Shown here piece by piece: positions 13,368 through 14,637 of a stretch of 14,637 nt of DNA; the stretch's first letter is position 1; each line of letters starts with the position of its first letter. The notes under the pieces are model-generated. The model searched no databases and was not told the DNA's origin. It saw only the letters and a list, made by a program, of their open reading frames with translations. Origin of the DNA: an uncultured Eubacterium sp. (GTDB lineage: Bacteria; Bacillota; Clostridia; Lachnospirales; Lachnospiraceae); NCBI GenBank assembly GCA_900548465.1, contig URKY01000052.1:1-14637 (forward strand), in the 5' to 3' direction. The position numbers and the translations under genes are program-made.

Positions 13368-13790
13368 TTATCGGTTCTTACGTTTTCGATCCTCTTTAAT
13401 GATAGCATTTCGTAAGGCATCCAATGTTTTGGTAAGGTTGTACGGCTTGCGGGTAAATACTTCACCTACCTTATCGTAAATACTTCCGAATTTTAGATTG
13501 AAAAGCTGCTCAAAGCCACGAGCTAAACGAACTTCTGGGACAGGTTTTCCATCTTCGCCAACGATTTGCCCCTGTAGAAACAGAGCTAATACGATTTCTG
13601 CAATGCCAATAATCCCCAAGTCTTTTGACTTAGGGATTACATATAGGTCGGACTTGAACGCTGTAGGAATAGATAACTTAAATTGTTCTGGATGGTTAAT
13701 TTTTAAGTTGATTAATTGTAGCTCGGCATCAATTGTCGATAACGCTTTGTGGACATAGAGAATTTTAAGCGCATTTTTCCCCCTGCCCAT
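13368..13790 (-). pseudogene. RteC-like protein, C-terminal part of a frameshifted gene
   Basis: 140 codons open from an ATG at 13790. The translation has the RteC-type end: DLGIIGIAEIVLALFLQGQI (56-75), VRLARGFEQLFNLKFGSIYD, then a KPYNLTKTLDALRNAI helix and a basic tail. It aligns by eye with residues 75-182 of the protein at 764-1324. It lies one frame from the N-terminal piece (13765-14037) and overlaps it by 26 bases, across a run of five G and five A. Removing one base there joins both into a 207-residue protein starting at 13992, a plausible full-length RteC-like regulator. It may be a true mutation, a sequencing error in the homopolymer, or two coupled polypeptides, since an ATG does exist in the overlap. 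Confidence 0.62.
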
Positions 13791-14037
13791 ATTGATATAA
13801 CTCTTTTAGGGGTACTATCTCAATACGGGTGAGATTTAGCATCCGAAAGATATAGGAATAATCTTCTGAATTGCTAATAGCGACTATGTGCTTGACAAAT
13901 TCTCCATAGGCATCTTGCATTTCTGTGTTAGTAACTTCTTGTGAAGTTTTAGACAATAGCTCAAAAAACTTCATTTTCAATAACTCATTCATAAGCATAA
14001 TTTTTAGATAGTGAATAATATTAATTCGTATAATCAT
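13765..14037 (-). pseudogene. RteC-like protein, N-terminal part of a frameshifted gene
   Basis: 90 codons from 14037. The likely native start is the internal ATG at 13992 (MNELLKMKFFELL), because it lines up with MRNSLLKTDLLILL of the RteC-like protein at 764. Shared positions include QDAYGEFVKHI against EKAYVQFVNKL and LNLTRIEI against IHYTRIEL. The frame stops at 13765 shortly after passing the GGGGGAAAAA run, in the middle of what would be the domain. Together with 13368-13790 it forms the upstream gene of an RteC-HTH-oriT-mob series read on the minus strand. If not repaired by slippage, the RteC-like regulator of this module is inactive. Confidence 0.6.
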
Positions 14038-14109
14038 AAATTTAATATGCTTATTTAGGTACTATACTTTTTATATCTTCGGTATTAATAGTATCAATTT
14101 TAGGAGAAA

Positions 14110-14637
14110 CTATATTTTTGCATTGTACCTATTATATAATAGGTAAATCAGTCCGCCAGAAAGAAAGATCGTTGGTAGAATAAACCAATAGTTATTACTT
14201 ATTAGAAACTTGGCTACCCAAAAAGAAGGGATAAATGAAAATACATATTGGATACTATCTGTAATAACAAAAGGTATAATTAGTCCAACCATAACTAAAG
14301 CAGATACTTTTGCAAGTGCCATACCTTCCACTTTATTTCCCGCGTATGCCAAAATAATCATAGCAGCCACAACGCTTAGTATTGTAGCCAATATTGATAT
14401 TATAAATGTAGTCCATAATGACATACCTGATACAGAACAAAAAGAAAGCAGCACAAAAGAAACAATAGCTGCAAATAAAACAGGAATAAGCAATCTTGAT
14501 ATAAGATAACCCTTCTTCCCAAGTGGAGTAATTGTGATATACCTGTTGATTTTCATATCTGTTTCATCTAATACCACTAAGGCCGAAGCGAAGCAAATCA
14601 TGTAAGGACACATAATTGCAAGGAATAAATCCAATAT
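14110..14637 (-). CDS. ABC-2 type transporter permease, C-terminal part
   Basis: The frame is open to the right edge, so the 5' end is outside the window; 176 codons are seen (a TTG at 14634 is not the true start). The protein is a polytopic membrane protein with about five to six hydrophobic segments: LFLAIMCPYMICFASALVVL, LLIPVLFAAIVSFVLLSF, TFIISILATILSVVAAMII, VSALVMVGLIIPFVI, FWVAKFL, and FILPTIFLSGGLIYLL. A cytoplasmic loop carries ETDMKINRYITITPLGKKGYL, a motif typical of ABC-2 permeases. Its ATPase partner would lie outside. Substrate cannot be told. It may be host flanking DNA or further cargo; it lies immediately upstream of the RteC-like pieces in the same direction. Confidence 0.68.
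   Translation of the reverse strand: MLDLFLAIMCPYMICFASALVVLDETDMKINRYITITPLGKKGYLISRLLIPVLFAAIVSFVLLSFCSVSGMSLWTTFIISILATILSVVAAMIILAYAGNKVEGMALAKVSALVMVGLIIPFVITDSIQYVFSFIPSFWVAKFLISNNYWFILPTIFLSGGLIYLLYNRYNAKI

Noticed and set aside
14126..14145. 20-bp perfect palindrome TACCTATTATATAATAGGTA as a terminator or operator
   Set aside because: It lies within the 3' coding part of the permease (LLYNRY), is AT-rich, and has no T-run; chance or a codon-level coincidence is likely.
1..14637. CRISPR array, tRNA, rRNA or complete insertion sequence
   Set aside because: No regularly spaced repeat series, no cloverleaf with a CCA-like end, no ribosomal sequence and no transposase frame were found by eye on either strand.

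Overview
The window looks like accessory, mobile DNA from a gut-type Bacteroidales genome (Bacteroides, Phocaeicola or Parabacteroides). The grounds are the AT-rich coding style, several copies of the Bacteroidetes -7 promoter motif TAnnTTTG, an almost complete lack of Shine-Dalgarno sites, and families largely restricted to this order: RteC-like regulators, BfmA/BtgA mobilization protein, fimbrillin-like lipoproteins, a TraQ-type lipoprotein and a C-terminal topoisomerase III fragment like those of CTnDOT-type elements.

Layout. 1-127 (minus) is the N-terminus of a tyrosine recombinase running off the left edge. 128-763 is a regulatory stretch rich in inverted and direct repeats. 764-2046 (plus) is an RteC-like gene followed by two small excisionase-type helix-turn-helix genes. 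2426-3766 (minus) is a minimal two-gene RiPP locus: a 35-residue Cys-containing precursor peptide followed by a radical SAM/SPASM maturase. 4063-5324 is a rearrangement scar in which a 5'-truncated topB/exc-like topoisomerase gene (minus) meets a 5'-truncated fimbrillin gene (plus). 5370-6832 (plus) is a coupled pair of lipoproteins: a fimbrillin with a C-terminal InlB-like repeat, and a TraQ/DUF3872-like protein. 7136-10725 (minus) is a two-gene restriction-modification system: an Eco57I-type adenine methyltransferase and a PD-(D/E)XK nuclease. 11067-12587 (minus) is a mobilization pair, a relaxase-like protein and a BfmA/BtgA protein. Beside it, 12695-12811 is a cluster of three stem-loops that is the best oriT candidate. 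12873-14037 (minus) is a second RteC-like plus helix-turn-helix module, its RteC gene split by a one-base frameshift. 14110-14637 (minus) is the C-terminal part of an ABC-2 type permease that runs off the right edge.

How it fits together (inference). Integrase, RteC-like and excisionase-like regulators, relaxase, BtgA-type accessory protein and an oriT-like region are the parts of an integrative mobilizable element of NBU/Tn4555 type, which would move with help from a resident conjugative transposon. The RiPP locus and the restriction-modification pair look like cargo. The truncated topoisomerase and fimbrillin genes are debris from a CTnDOT-like element or host locus. The most promising undescribed item is the RiPP pair at 2426-3766, whose precursor C-terminus (ECGWDPTCDCSGS) I do not recognise from a named class.
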